This document shows positions 16,329 through 23,433 of a stretch of 24,888 nucleotides of DNA, piece after piece (the first letter of the stretch is position 1; each line of letters begins with the position of its first letter). Where the stretch lies: contig JAEYUO010000011.1 of assembly GCA_023432465.1 (NCBI GenBank), positions 1-24,888 on the forward strand, given 5' to 3'. The notes beneath the pieces are model-generated. The model made no database searches. It was not told where the DNA came from and saw only the letters and a list, made by a program, of their open reading frames with translations. The DNA comes from Planctomycetota bacterium (lineage in GTDB: Bacteria > Planctomycetota > Phycisphaerae > Phycisphaerales > UBA1924). The position numbers and the translations under genes are program-made.

Positions 16329-16471
16329 TTCGTACGAAAGTCCGGTCGCGGAACAGGCCTTGGCTCGGGTCCGAATGGAATGGGAACCTTGACGGACGCC
16401 GAGCGTCCAATGATGAGTGGAGCCGGTTCACGGGTTCGGACCGGCATGCCCCGCGAGAGCCAATCGCGGGG
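16329..16471. promoter_or_regulatory. Intergenic region with three inverted repeats
   Basis: Between the permease stop and the STN-like gene lie the palindrome TTCGTACGAA (16329-16338), the hairpin GGACGC-CGA-GCGTCC (16394-16408) and the 8-bp hairpin CCCCGCGA-GAGCCAA-TCGCGGGG (16449-16471). The last could end the efflux transcript, although its T-run is poor. The first could be an operator for the downstream gene. I see no convincing -35/-10 pair. Confidence 0.35.
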
Positions 16472-16536
16472 TTGAGGCGCGAGGGCATCGCGTCTCCGGC
16501 AGACCGCCATGGGGAGCAGGGCCCGAGGAGCAGACC

Positions 16537-17466
16537 ATGCGCACGAGGTTGCTTGTGACGGTCGTTTCGATCGGTTGTTTCTCCGGGCTGGCCATCGGCC
16601 AGACTTCGGGCGGCGCGGCTGGTTCCACGGCCGCGAGTTCAGCTGCGCCCGCGGCCAAGCGCACGGTGACCAATCCCAAGCGTGACACGCTGATGAAGAT
16701 GCAGCGACGCATGTCGATCGAGTTCACCGATGCGAGGCTCGAGGATGTCATCACGTTCGTGAAGGAGGTCACCGGGGCGGAGCTTGAACCCGTGTGGACC
16801 TCCGGCAACACCATCGGGCTCGACAAGGACAAGCGGATCACGCTGAGCGTGAAGAACCAGCCTGCGTTGTTCGCGCTGGAGAAGATCCTCGAGAAGGCCC
16901 AGGACGACTTCCAGCAGAACACCTGGCAGATGTCGGACTACGGCGCGATGGAGATTGGCCCGAAGGACGCGTTGAACAAGTCGCGGCGCGTCGAGATCTA
17001 CGACATCAACGACATGTTGCACGTGATCCCAAGGTACGCCGATGCGCCCGAGCTCGACCTCCAGAGCGTCCTGCAGCAGGGCGAGGGCGGCGGCCAGTCG
17101 CCGTTCCAGGACAATCAGGAGAACACCGATCCACCCCGGACCCGCGCCGAGCGCACCCAGGATGTGATCGACCTGCTCATCACGCTCGTCGAGCCCGACC
17201 AGTGGGTCGACAATGGCGGCGAGGCCGCGACCATCCGCGCCTGGAACGGTCAGTTGATCGTCCGCGCGCCCGACTACGTGCACCGCCAGATCAACGGCTA
17301 CCCATACTGGCCCTCGCACACCGCCGTGCAGTCCAAGGGCCGCCGCTATGTCTCTCTCGATATGGATGCGGGCATCGGACGGATCGACGGCTTCGCCCAG
17401 CACCCCGTGACGGGCGTTGTGAATGGCCAGCCGATCAGCAGCGGCCCCCCGGGCGGGCCTCCCTGA
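16537..17466 (+). CDS. Secreted STN/secretin N-domain-like planctomycete protein
   Basis: 309 residues. A signal peptide is evident (MRTRLLVTVVSIGCFSGLAIGQ, cut near residue 22). Residues ~48-110 resemble the STN or secretin N0 fold: 'MSIEFTDARLEDVITFVKEVTGAEL', then a strand-rich 'KDKRITLSVKNQPALFALEKILEKA'. The middle has 'RRVEIYDINDML', and later 'VIDLLITLVEPDQWVDNGGEAATIRAWNGQLIVRAPDYVHRQI', a pattern I recognise from many planctomycete secreted proteins related to secretin or PilQ N-terminal parts. No secretin pore domain is present, so it is not a channel by itself. ATG 16537 has GAGGAG 6 nt upstream. The C-terminal tail is Gly/Pro-rich. Function is unknown; a periplasmic scaffold or assembly role is inferred. 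A terminator follows. Confidence 0.75.
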   Translation: MRTRLLVTVVSIGCFSGLAIGQTSGGAAGSTAASSAAPAAKRTVTNPKRDTLMKMQRRMSIEFTDARLEDVITFVKEVTGAELEPVWTSGNTIGLDKDKRITLSVKNQPALFALEKILEKAQDDFQQNTWQMSDYGAMEIGPKDALNKSRRVEIYDINDMLHVIPRYADAPELDLQSVLQQGEGGGQSPFQDNQENTDPPRTRAERTQDVIDLLITLVEPDQWVDNGGEAATIRAWNGQLIVRAPDYVHRQINGYPYWPSHTAVQSKGRRYVSLDMDAGIGRIDGFAQHPVTGVVNGQPISSGPPGGPP

Positions 17467-17497
17467 TTCTCAGTTTCGAGTACTCGTCACAGGTCTC

Positions 17498-17536
17498 CGC
17501 CCGCTGCCGCACGAACAGTGCCGCCGCGGGCGTTTT
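17498..17536 (+). terminator. Intrinsic terminator after the STN-like gene
   Basis: CGCCCGC (17498-17504) pairs with GCGGGCG (17526-17532), with a long loop that can fold further, followed by TTTT. It separates the STN-like gene from the convergent fabH, which ends at 17564. Confidence 0.55.
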
Positions 17537-17563
17537 CATTGAGCGTGACGTGGCCGCGCGTGT

Positions 17564-18604
17564 TCAGAGCTGCCACAAGCTGCTGCCCCAGGTCAGCCCG
17601 CCGCCGAATGCGACAAGCATGACCTTCTGCCCTTCTTTCACCCGCCCCGCGGCACGGAGTTCATGCAGGCACAGCGGGACAGAGGCCGCGACGGTGTTCC
17701 CGTAGCGGTCGATGTTGATGTACAACTTCTCTTCGGGCAGGCCGAACCGCTCCCTCGCGGCGTGCAGGATGCGGGCATTGGACTGATGGCAGACGAACAT
17801 GTCGATCTGATCCGCCCGGAGCCCTGCCTTGTCGAGCGTCTCCTGGATCAGGTTGGGAAACGTGCCGACGGCGAACTTGAACACCGTCGCGCCGCTCATG
17901 TGCACATGGCCGTACATCGCGGGGTCGGGCTCCACGCCGGGCGGAAAATCAAACGGCGTGTTCGGCGTATAGATCTCCTTCCAGCCGTTCCCATCGGAGT
18001 GCATCGACTGCGCAAGAATGCCCTTGGAGGTATCGTCGGTCGCGGTGAGGACCGCCGCGCCGCCGGCATCGCCGAAGATGATCGCCGTTCCGCGGCCCTC
18101 GGTGGAGTACTGCAGGAACTTGCTCAGGGTGTCCGCGCCGATGACGCCGATCGTCCTGTACGCCCCGCCCTTGATCAGGTCGTGGGCCATGTTCATCGCA
18201 AAGACGAACCCGCAGCACGCGGCGGAAAGATCCAGCGCGCCGCAGTTGCCCGCGCCCAGCTCCGCGGCGACGCGGCAGGCGGTGGGGGGGCAGGCCATCT
18301 CCGCGCACATGGTGGCGCAGATGATCAGGTCCAGCCGCGAAGCGTCCATCTTCGCGTCCGCGAGCGCGTTGCGGAGCGCAGGGGCCGCGAGGTGCATCAC
18401 GCTCTCGCCCTTATCGCTGTCAACGATGTACCGCGTGTGGATCCCCGTGCGCTGACGGATCCACTCGTCCGAGGTGTCCATGACCTTCTCGAGGTCCTTG
18501 TTGGTCATCGTCGTCTTGGGGATGGCGATACCCGTGCCCGCGATGCGGACTCCGACCCGGCCGCGTGGAAGGTCCGTCGCTTGGGGGGAGTTCGCGGTGC
18601 TCAT
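17564..18604 (-). CDS. fabH: 3-oxoacyl-ACP synthase III FabH
   Basis: FabH condenses an acyl-CoA primer with malonyl-ACP to start type II fatty acid synthesis. The 346 residues compare with 317 in E. coli. The thiolase-fold catalytic triad is present: Cys130 in LDLSAACCGF, His273 in CHQSNARI (usually HQAN) and Asn303 in YGNTVAAS. The primer-site signature TSDEWIRQRTGIHTR (~44-58) and the C-terminal GGGLTWGSSLW are also clear. ATG 18604 overlaps the plsX stop (ATGA), so translation is probably coupled. The frame stays open far upstream inside plsX, but homology begins near residue 16. A ~15-residue non-conserved N-terminal extension precedes the fold. It is the third gene of rpmF-plsX-fabH, a widely conserved order. 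Confidence 0.95.
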   Translation of the reverse strand: MSTANSPQATDLPRGRVGVRIAGTGIAIPKTTMTNKDLEKVMDTSDEWIRQRTGIHTRYIVDSDKGESVMHLAAPALRNALADAKMDASRLDLIICATMCAEMACPPTACRVAAELGAGNCGALDLSAACCGFVFAMNMAHDLIKGGAYRTIGVIGADTLSKFLQYSTEGRGTAIIFGDAGGAAVLTATDDTSKGILAQSMHSDGNGWKEIYTPNTPFDFPPGVEPDPAMYGHVHMSGATVFKFAVGTFPNLIQETLDKAGLRADQIDMFVCHQSNARILHAARERFGLPEEKLYINIDRYGNTVAASVPLCLHELRAAGRVKEGQKVMLVAFGGGLTWGSSLWQL

Positions 18605-19638
18605 GCAGGCTCCGGGATATGACGGGCAACATGTTCGACCTCGGCCAGTCGCTTCACGATCGCCTCGTTCAGATGCCCGGTAAGATAGGCGCGGCTGTTG
18701 CGGATCGCGGCCGCGATGGTGCGGGACTCGCTGGAGCCGTGCGCAATCACGCACACGCCATTGACACCCAGCAGAGGGGCGCCGCCGTACTCGTGATAGT
18801 CGTTCTTGCGGTAGATCTCTTTGAAGATCGGTTCGATCTGCATCCCAAGGTCCGGCGCAAGCGTGAAGATCTCGTGCGCGATCGCCCGGAACAGACTCCG
18901 GGCCAGGCCCTCGGCGAGCTTGAGCACCGTGTTGCCGGTGAAGCCGTCGGTCGTCACAACATCGACCCCGCCCTCGAAGAGGTCGCGGGCCTCGACATAG
19001 CCGATGTAGTTCATGCCGGGCGTCTTCTTGAGCAGCTCGTGCGTCTGGTTGATCAGCTCCGTGCCCTTGCCCTCCTCCGAGCCGATGTTCATCAAACCCA
19101 CCCGCGGGCTCTGGATCCCCACGATCGTCCGGGCGAACGTCTCGGACATCAGCGCGTATTGCCAGAGGTGCGACGGCCGCGGCTCGGGATTCGCGCCCGC
19201 ATCCGACAGCACGACCGGCGTCGCTCCGAACGATGGGAACGTGACCGAGATGCCCGGACGGTGCACGCCCGGCAGGCGACGCATATGCATCGTCGAACCC
19301 GAGACGCATGCACCGGTGTTCCCCGCGGAGAGCACGGCATCGCAGCGGCGTTCGGCCTTGACCGAGCCCAGCTGCATCATGCGTACGAGAGAGGAATCAC
19401 GCTTCGAACGCACGGAGTCCACCGGCGACTCGTGCATGCCGATGACCTCGGTGGTCCAGACGAACTCAAGCCGCGGGTCGGTGACCTGCAGCTCGGACAG
19501 AATCTCTTCGATGTCGCGTTGGTTGCCGACGAGGACAAGCTGGTCCTCCGGCGTGAGGTGCGGCAAGGCCCCGACGCAGCCGCGGATGATCGCATCGGGC
19601 GCGTGATCGCCCCCCATGACATCCACGGCGATTCGCAT
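18601..19638 (-). CDS. plsX: Phosphate acyltransferase PlsX
   Basis: PlsX makes acyl-phosphate from acyl-ACP, the donor used by PlsY for glycerol-3-phosphate acylation at the membrane surface. The 345 residues are of normal length. The start MRIAVDVMGGDHAP is the family signature, followed by DAGANPEPRPSHL, GSEEGKGTEL, VVTDGFTGNTVLKLAEG and the C-terminal 'GGAPLLGVNGVCVIAHGSS'. ATG 19638 is chosen by that signature; AAGGA lies about 8 nt upstream, and an ATG seven codons earlier is less likely. The start is 4 bp after the rpmF stop, and its stop overlaps fabH. Confidence 0.96.
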   Translation of the reverse strand: MRIAVDVMGGDHAPDAIIRGCVGALPHLTPEDQLVLVGNQRDIEEILSELQVTDPRLEFVWTTEVIGMHESPVDSVRSKRDSSLVRMMQLGSVKAERRCDAVLSAGNTGACVSGSTMHMRRLPGVHRPGISVTFPSFGATPVVLSDAGANPEPRPSHLWQYALMSETFARTIVGIQSPRVGLMNIGSEEGKGTELINQTHELLKKTPGMNYIGYVEARDLFEGGVDVVTTDGFTGNTVLKLAEGLARSLFRAIAHEIFTLAPDLGMQIEPIFKEIYRKNDYHEYGGAPLLGVNGVCVIAHGSSESRTIAAAIRNSRAYLTGHLNEAIVKRLAEVEHVARHIPEPA

Positions 19639-19642
19639 CGGA

Positions 19643-19843
19643 TCAGTCCTTGGCTTCACCGATGCCGAGCTTGGGCACGCTGATCTTCAGGCCCGGGCGG
19701 ACATACCCGGACTCCTTGCAGACCCGGTGGTGCATCTTGGGCATGCCCGAAAGGGGGCAGGTGGTCGGATTGACCGGGGTCATCGCGTGGTGCGAGCGGC
19801 GACGACGTGAGCGGCCATGGCTTTGCCGAAATGGAGGAAGCAT
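19643..19843 (-). CDS. rpmF: 50S ribosomal protein L32 with a degenerate zinc motif
   Basis: 66-residue L32 of the large ribosomal subunit. The basic N-terminal half (SHGRSRRRRSHHAM) matches L32, as does the position immediately upstream of plsX. Standard L32 of the zinc type has two CxxC pairs. Here they read CPLS (Cys29, Ser32) and CKES (Cys42, Ser45), so the second cysteine of each pair is serine. Zinc binding by four cysteines is therefore lost. The C-terminal tail after residue 48 is longer than in E. coli. ATG 19843 has AAGGG about 8 nt upstream; the frame is open further upstream but that part does not resemble L32. Zinc-free L32 forms are known, so it should still be functional. Confidence 0.85.
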   Translation of the reverse strand: MLPPFRQSHGRSRRRRSHHAMTPVNPTTCPLSGMPKMHHRVCKESGYVRPGLKISVPKLGIGEAKD

Positions 19844-20135
19844 TGTGAGAGCCCTTCTTTCGAGGCCGATCGGCGGCCCATACTGATCCCTACCGATCGC
19901 CCGGGTGTGGACGCAGACAGTAGTCCGGGCTTTGTCTGCCGTCAAACCGCCCGTCGCTGCCGGAATGATCGGATCTCGGGCGACCGTCGCACCTGCCCGA
20001 CCTCGGCCCCGCGTGGCAATCGTCGCGGCCACGCGCGGTCGCCACATCGCCGTTCAATCAGAAACTGACACGAAACTAGACCACTGGGCAGTTGTTTGCG
20101 TATCATGGCCCCCAAAGCCGTGCAAGCGGCCGTTC
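19844..20135. other. Divergent intergenic region between rpmF and tRNA-Lys
   Basis: About 290 bp that must hold the promoters for the rpmF operon (leftward) and tRNA-Lys (rightward). No reliable -35/-10 pair stands out. TATCAT near 20101-20106 could be a -10 for the tRNA. No gene is supported here. Confidence 0.45.
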
Positions 20136-20208
<73 letters not shown>

Positions 20209-20230
20209 TTGGAAACACAGGACTTACTGC

Positions 20231-20258
20231 AACGGCCCCGCATGCGAGCGGGGCCGTT
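20231..20258 (+). terminator. Hairpin after tRNA-Lys
   Basis: AACGGCCCCGC (20231-20241) pairs perfectly over 11 bp with GCGGGGCCGTT (20248-20258) around ATGCGA. TTTT follows only 7 nt later (20266-20269). It is probably the tRNA terminator, although it lies inside the island and so came with it. Confidence 0.6.
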
Positions 20259-20260
20259 GT

Positions 20261-20275
20261 GCCAGTTTTGTGCCA
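20261..20275. repeat. 15-bp direct repeat, left copy
   Basis: GCCAGTTTTGTGCCA is found here and at 22587-22601 in the same orientation, near both ends of the island. Read on the minus strand, both copies can encode AQNW, preceded by V here and L in the right copy. Confidence 0.6.
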
Positions 20276-20334
20276 CTCGCGGGCGCGGAAATCGTCCGGC
20301 CAACAGCCCCGACCAATCCACGCATCGGAGTCCA

Positions 20335-21234
20335 CTACGCATTGGCGAGTCGTTGCAGTTCATCAATAGCAGAGGCGAGCAATCGTTCACCTGTCACCTT
20401 GAGTTGGTTAGCCGTCGCGTTTTGGCTAGCGAGCAGGCCGTTGTTGCAGGTCTCAGTGGACTGCTGCATGTCTTCAGGACTTGCGAGGAGTGCCCGAAGA
20501 CCATCACCAGCGCGTAGCGCCATTTCACGCCATGTCGTCGAGAAGCGCACCTTGAGCCCACGGGCCCAGGCTTGGGCCCACCTATCAATCTCGTCTTCGC
20601 TGCTGAGTCTCGCGATCGCGAGCACGCGGCCGAGGTCTTTGTTGCTCCGCTTGATGGTTGTGCCTTCGATGCGATCGGGCTTGATGAACGGGTGTTCTAG
20701 AAGATTTGCGAGTGCCATCATTTCAGGCCGTGCTGCTCGGATGCCGAACTTCGTCTCGGCGGCGTTGTGGGTCGCAATACTGGTGAACTGAAAACTCGGC
20801 AAGCCGTAATGCTCACCTGACGAGAGGGCAAATCGCATCCACCGCCGCGTCGTCTGCCCCGACTCCGGCTCAGTCAAGAGTTCAATGAACCAGTCGTTGT
20901 TCTGTGGTGGGTAAAGACGGAGTGCTGGAAGCTCTTGCTCGGGAGTAGCGGCTGTTCCGGGCTCGCCGAACTTGCCCCCCGCTTTCTGTTTCCAACCTGA
21001 CGCGAGAAGTGTCTCAGCGACAGTCTGCCCATCCTTCATCGCCGAGTCACGTGGCGAGAGAACGCTGTCTACGTCTTTGGTTCGAACACTGAAGGAGGGG
21101 TTTGAGCCCGAAAGCCAGTAGGCGGCAGCCAAGCTGCCAATGATGATGATGTGGGGATGTACTTCCTTCGGAATCGCGTCAACCACTTGCTTGAGGACTG
21201 CTTCCGGCTGAATGTCTTTGAGGTCGGTGCTCAC
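20335..21234 (-). CDS. AbiEii-like nucleotidyltransferase (putative type IV toxin)
   Basis: 299-residue protein with the minimal nucleotidyltransferase pattern of the AbiEii/DUF1814-like group: Gly33-Ser34 (IIIIGSLAAAYWL), then RTKDVD with Asp54 and Asp56 as metal ligands, and a later acidic candidate Glu118 (WFIELL). A Lys-Asp pair (199-200, KRSNKDLGRVLA) fits the helical C-terminal half of these enzymes. AbiEii toxins transfer nucleotides and stop growth, and related MenT enzymes modify tRNA acceptor ends; the target here is unknown. No membrane segment is seen. The start is GTG 21234, overlapping the upstream gene by 56 bp, so co-translation is likely. It is second in the operon, the usual place for the toxin. 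Base composition differs from the chromosome around it. Family assignment is by motif and context, not by close similarity. Confidence 0.65.
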   Translation of the reverse strand: MSTDLKDIQPEAVLKQVVDAIPKEVHPHIIIIGSLAAAYWLSGSNPSFSVRTKDVDSVLSPRDSAMKDGQTVAETLLASGWKQKAGGKFGEPGTAATPEQELPALRLYPPQNNDWFIELLTEPESGQTTRRWMRFALSSGEHYGLPSFQFTSIATHNAAETKFGIRAARPEMMALANLLEHPFIKPDRIEGTTIKRSNKDLGRVLAIARLSSEDEIDRWAQAWARGLKVRFSTTWREMALRAGDGLRALLASPEDMQQSTETCNNGLLASQNATANQLKVTGERLLASAIDELQRLANA

Positions 21235-22270
21235 GTCGTTTTCTTTCTAGCTCTTCAAGGAATTGGCCTGCCTGAGACTCTAAGCGGGCTTCGTAAAGGT
21301 CGAGTAGACACTCGACGGGATCGGCCCAGTGGAGACCGCCATGTCTCGAAGAGAAGAGCGGGTCTGCATGGCGGATGGCGTGCACGACGACATTTGCAGG
21401 CCTCATCGGGTCGTCCTCTCGTTTGAGGGCTGGGTCCATCGTCTTGATTGCGTCTAGGTCGAAACGACCGTCTTGACAGTGAACCGAGAGGTCGAGGCGC
21501 GGAGTGCCGACTAGGTCTAGGTCCGGCACGTAGTGCTTGGCGCCTAGCACGCCACCTACGGCGATCCCTCTTGGTCTGAGCTTCTCAAGCTTCCGGAGAT
21601 GTGCTTCAGGAGAGCGTGGTTGGCCAGACTGATCGACGAAGCGAGTGGTGGACCGTGCTCGCTCGGATGTGGCGAGAAGTCGAGAGAACTCTTTCTGGGG
21701 GAAGAAGCGAAGGGCAATACGGCGGTCAGATTTACGCTCGACCAAGCTCCCAAGACCTTTGAGAACGCGAGCGGCGGTGGGATAGGAGCAGCCAGCGGCA
21801 TGAGTGAGCCAGACGGTGGTCACAGGCTCGCGTTTGGTCAACCACTGATGGATTAGGAGCTTCAGGATGACGAACTCGAAGTCGATGCGTTCCGCCCGAG
21901 CGGGAACATTGGTCGCCTCGTGTTCAATGACGTCGGTCAGCCAGCGCCGTACATCCGTGGGTGGGTCCTGGGGTACGCCGCGGATGTTGCCGTCAGCGGA
22001 GACAAGACAGATGGCGAGACGGTCGAGAACGTTGGGCTTGAGCACTGTCGCGGCGCGGTGCCACTCGTCGAGGAGACGGCTTACCGTGATTGTCGGGTCA
22101 ACAAGCACCAGGTAGCCGCGGGCATCTGGGTGTTGCTCCAAGGCGTACGCCAAGTTGATGATCGCGGTGCGGACTGTTCGGAGAGCGTCCACCGAGAACT
22201 TGATCTCGGCGATCGCGCTGCCGTCGGGTCGTATCGCGTCGTACTCGGTGTGCTTGGTCCTGCTTGGCAT
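21179..22270 (-). CDS. AbiEi-like wHTH antitoxin/regulator with an extra N-terminal domain
   Basis: 363 residues in what look like three parts. Residues ~1-100 include YDAIRPDGSAIAEIKFS, with Asp11/Asp16 and Glu22-x-Lys24 in the D...ExK order of PD-(D/E)xK nucleases, then the strand GYLVLVDP; this part is not in standard AbiEi. Residues ~133-190 form a winged helix-turn-helix (VTTVWLTHAAGCSYPTAARVLKGLGSL). The rest ends with HWADPVECLLDLYE...QAGQFLEELE (~314-342), the C-terminal phrase of AbiEi-type antitoxins. It probably represses the operon and counters the nucleotidyltransferase. Whether the N-terminal domain cuts DNA is open; little sequence precedes Asp11, so the first helix of such a fold would be missing. 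An in-frame stop five codons upstream supports ATG 22270. Confidence 0.6.
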   Translation of the reverse strand: MPSRTKHTEYDAIRPDGSAIAEIKFSVDALRTVRTAIINLAYALEQHPDARGYLVLVDPTITVSRLLDEWHRAATVLKPNVLDRLAICLVSADGNIRGVPQDPPTDVRRWLTDVIEHEATNVPARAERIDFEFVILKLLIHQWLTKREPVTTVWLTHAAGCSYPTAARVLKGLGSLVERKSDRRIALRFFPQKEFSRLLATSERARSTTRFVDQSGQPRSPEAHLRKLEKLRPRGIAVGGVLGAKHYVPDLDLVGTPRLDLSVHCQDGRFDLDAIKTMDPALKREDDPMRPANVVVHAIRHADPLFSSRHGGLHWADPVECLLDLYEARLESQAGQFLEELERKRREHRPQRHSAGSSPQASG

Positions 22271-22304
22271 TGAGTTGCAGCCTCAATATGAAACCTGCCA
22301 GTAC

Positions 22305-22333
22305 ATACTAAACCTGCAGGTAAATGAAGTCAA
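22305..22333 (-). promoter_or_regulatory. Promoter with spacer palindrome for the AbiE-like operon
   Basis: On the minus strand, TTGACT (22333-22328) and TAGTAT (22310-22305) are exactly 17 bp apart, matching 5/6 and 4/6 of the sigma70 consensus. They would give a leader of about 28 nt. The spacer holds the perfect palindrome ACCTGCAGGT (22312-22321). A direct repeat AAACCTGC occurs at 22291-22298 and 22310-22317, one copy over the -10 and one near the expected start site. This layout suits autorepression by the AbiEi-like protein. Confidence 0.65.
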
Positions 22334-22710
22334 CGGTTTCATCGGTCCAAACAGTCGCCCAGCATGTACGTATTTTGAACGGAAATGCCGTCCCAAACCG
22401 CCTCCCCGTCACGGTAGGGCCATTTTCTGGTGCCTAACGGCTCAGTTCGACCCCGTCACCACGAGGGTACTCCCAGCGATGCGCGCGTTGACCCGGAGAT
22501 CAGACACTCAAAGTACGCGGCCGTCATCCGCGAGCCGAACCTCCTGAAGCCCACGGATCTTTGCACGTCGGCGCGGCGAGTTCTGCGCCAGTTTTGTGCC
22601 AGATGGGCTCCGGAATCAGGCCAGAAGCCACTTCAGAACCAGTTCGTAATCAGTCGCGCAAACCCTTTCAGAGCCAGCGTTTGCAGCGTCCAGCACGGAG
22701 TGCTCGCCGC
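22334..22710. other. Gene-free right arm of the island
   Basis: No frame here resembles a protein and none has a start signal. Apart from the second copy of the 15-bp repeat at 22587-22601, I see no structure. It may be the remains of an integrase gene or attachment region, which usually sits next to one end of such islands. Confidence 0.45.
22587..22601. repeat. 15-bp direct repeat, right copy
   Basis: An exact copy of GCCAGTTTTGTGCCA (left copy 20261-20275), about 110 bp inside the right tRNA fragment. The minus strand reads LAQNW here and VAQNW at the left, which could be the end of the same protein family, for example two integrase remnants. Confidence 0.6.
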
Positions 22711-22754
22711 GACTCTTAATCAGCGGGTCGTAGGTTCGAGTCCTACGGGGGGCA
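22711..22754 (+). pseudogene. tRNA-Lys 3' fragment (attR-like repeat)
   Basis: Contains the 3' side of the anticodon arm including CTCTTAA, the variable region, the full T arm GTAGG-TTCGAGT-CCTAC, acceptor 3' strand GGGGGGC and A22754. The 5' half is absent, so it cannot be a tRNA. It is best read as the original chromosomal 3' end of the tRNA-Lys gene, displaced by the insertion. The bases before it (CGC) no longer match the intact gene. Confidence 0.9.
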
Positions 22755-22938
22755 CTTTCGCACAGAGCCGCGACAAGGCACGCTCGGAACGTGCTGTGAC
22801 GGACGGTTCTCGGACCGGACAGGCCCACCCCCTGGGCGTCGGCCATCCACATCGAATCTGATCACGCGGACGCTTCTCTCCGAAGATGAAGAGGGCTGTG
22901 GCCTGAACGCCGCGAGACCGCGTCGCTTCGTGCCCTCC

Positions 22939-23403
22939 ATGACGAGACGGACCATGCGCGTTGAACAGATCATGAGCAAGCCGGTGATCGCCGTGAGTCT
23001 CGACGATTCGGTCGAGGTCGTGCAGGAGCTCTTCGAGGTACACCGGTTCCACCACGTGGTCGTGACGGATCGACATCGGGTTGTCGGCATCATCAGCGAC
23101 CGCGACCTGCTGCACCATGTCTCGCTGTTTGTCGGCAAGTCGTTCGAGCGTGAGATCGATGCGGCGACGCTCCGCAAGCGCGCCCACCAGATCATGACGC
23201 GGTCCGTCGTGACGGTTCCTCCGAACACGACCATTCGTGCCGCGGCACGCATCCTGTTTGCCAACAACATCTCGTGCCTGCCGGTCACGGATGAGGCCGG
23301 GCGCTGCCTTGGGATTCTGACCACGGCGGATCTGCTGCGCTGGCTGGTGGAGAACGAATCGGTCGAGCCGGGTGACCCATCCGAGTCCCGCGCTGCGGCC
23401 TGA
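22939..23403 (+). CDS. Twin CBS-domain protein
   Basis: 154-residue soluble protein made of two CBS domains. The first lies at ~8-60 (VEQIMSKPVIAVSLDDSVEVVQELF ... HHVVVTDRHRVVGIISDRDLL) and the second at ~85-140 (AHQIMTRSVVTVPPNTTIRAAARIL ... LPVTDEAGRCLGILTTADLLRWL). Paired CBS modules bind adenine nucleotides and usually regulate a partner; there is no attached catalytic or membrane domain here, so the partner is unknown. The linker (~60-84) contains KSFEREIDAATLRKRA. ATG 22939 is used; ATG 22954 and GTG 22930 are equally possible, as none has a clear Shine-Dalgarno. It ends 30 bp from the convergent methyltransferase gene. Confidence 0.9.
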   Translation: MTRRTMRVEQIMSKPVIAVSLDDSVEVVQELFEVHRFHHVVVTDRHRVVGIISDRDLLHHVSLFVGKSFEREIDAATLRKRAHQIMTRSVVTVPPNTTIRAAARILFANNISCLPVTDEAGRCLGILTTADLLRWLVENESVEPGDPSESRAAA

Positions 23404-23433
23404 GGCTGGGCGAGGGTGTCGTGAACGGAGCCA

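Noticed and set aside
18605..19309. Upstream extension of the fabH frame within plsX
   Set aside because: FabH similarity starts near ATG 18604, which overlaps the plsX stop; the upstream codons duplicate plsX DNA in another frame.
19817..19840. Plus-strand MALPKWRK, which resembles an L32 start
   Set aside because: Coincidence opposite the true rpmF start; the rest of that frame is unlike L32.
22616..22861. Small frames across the right tRNA-Lys fragment, including one reading 'RRTRTYDPLIKS'
   Set aside because: That phrase is the usual artefact of translating a tRNA antisense; the region is a tRNA fragment.
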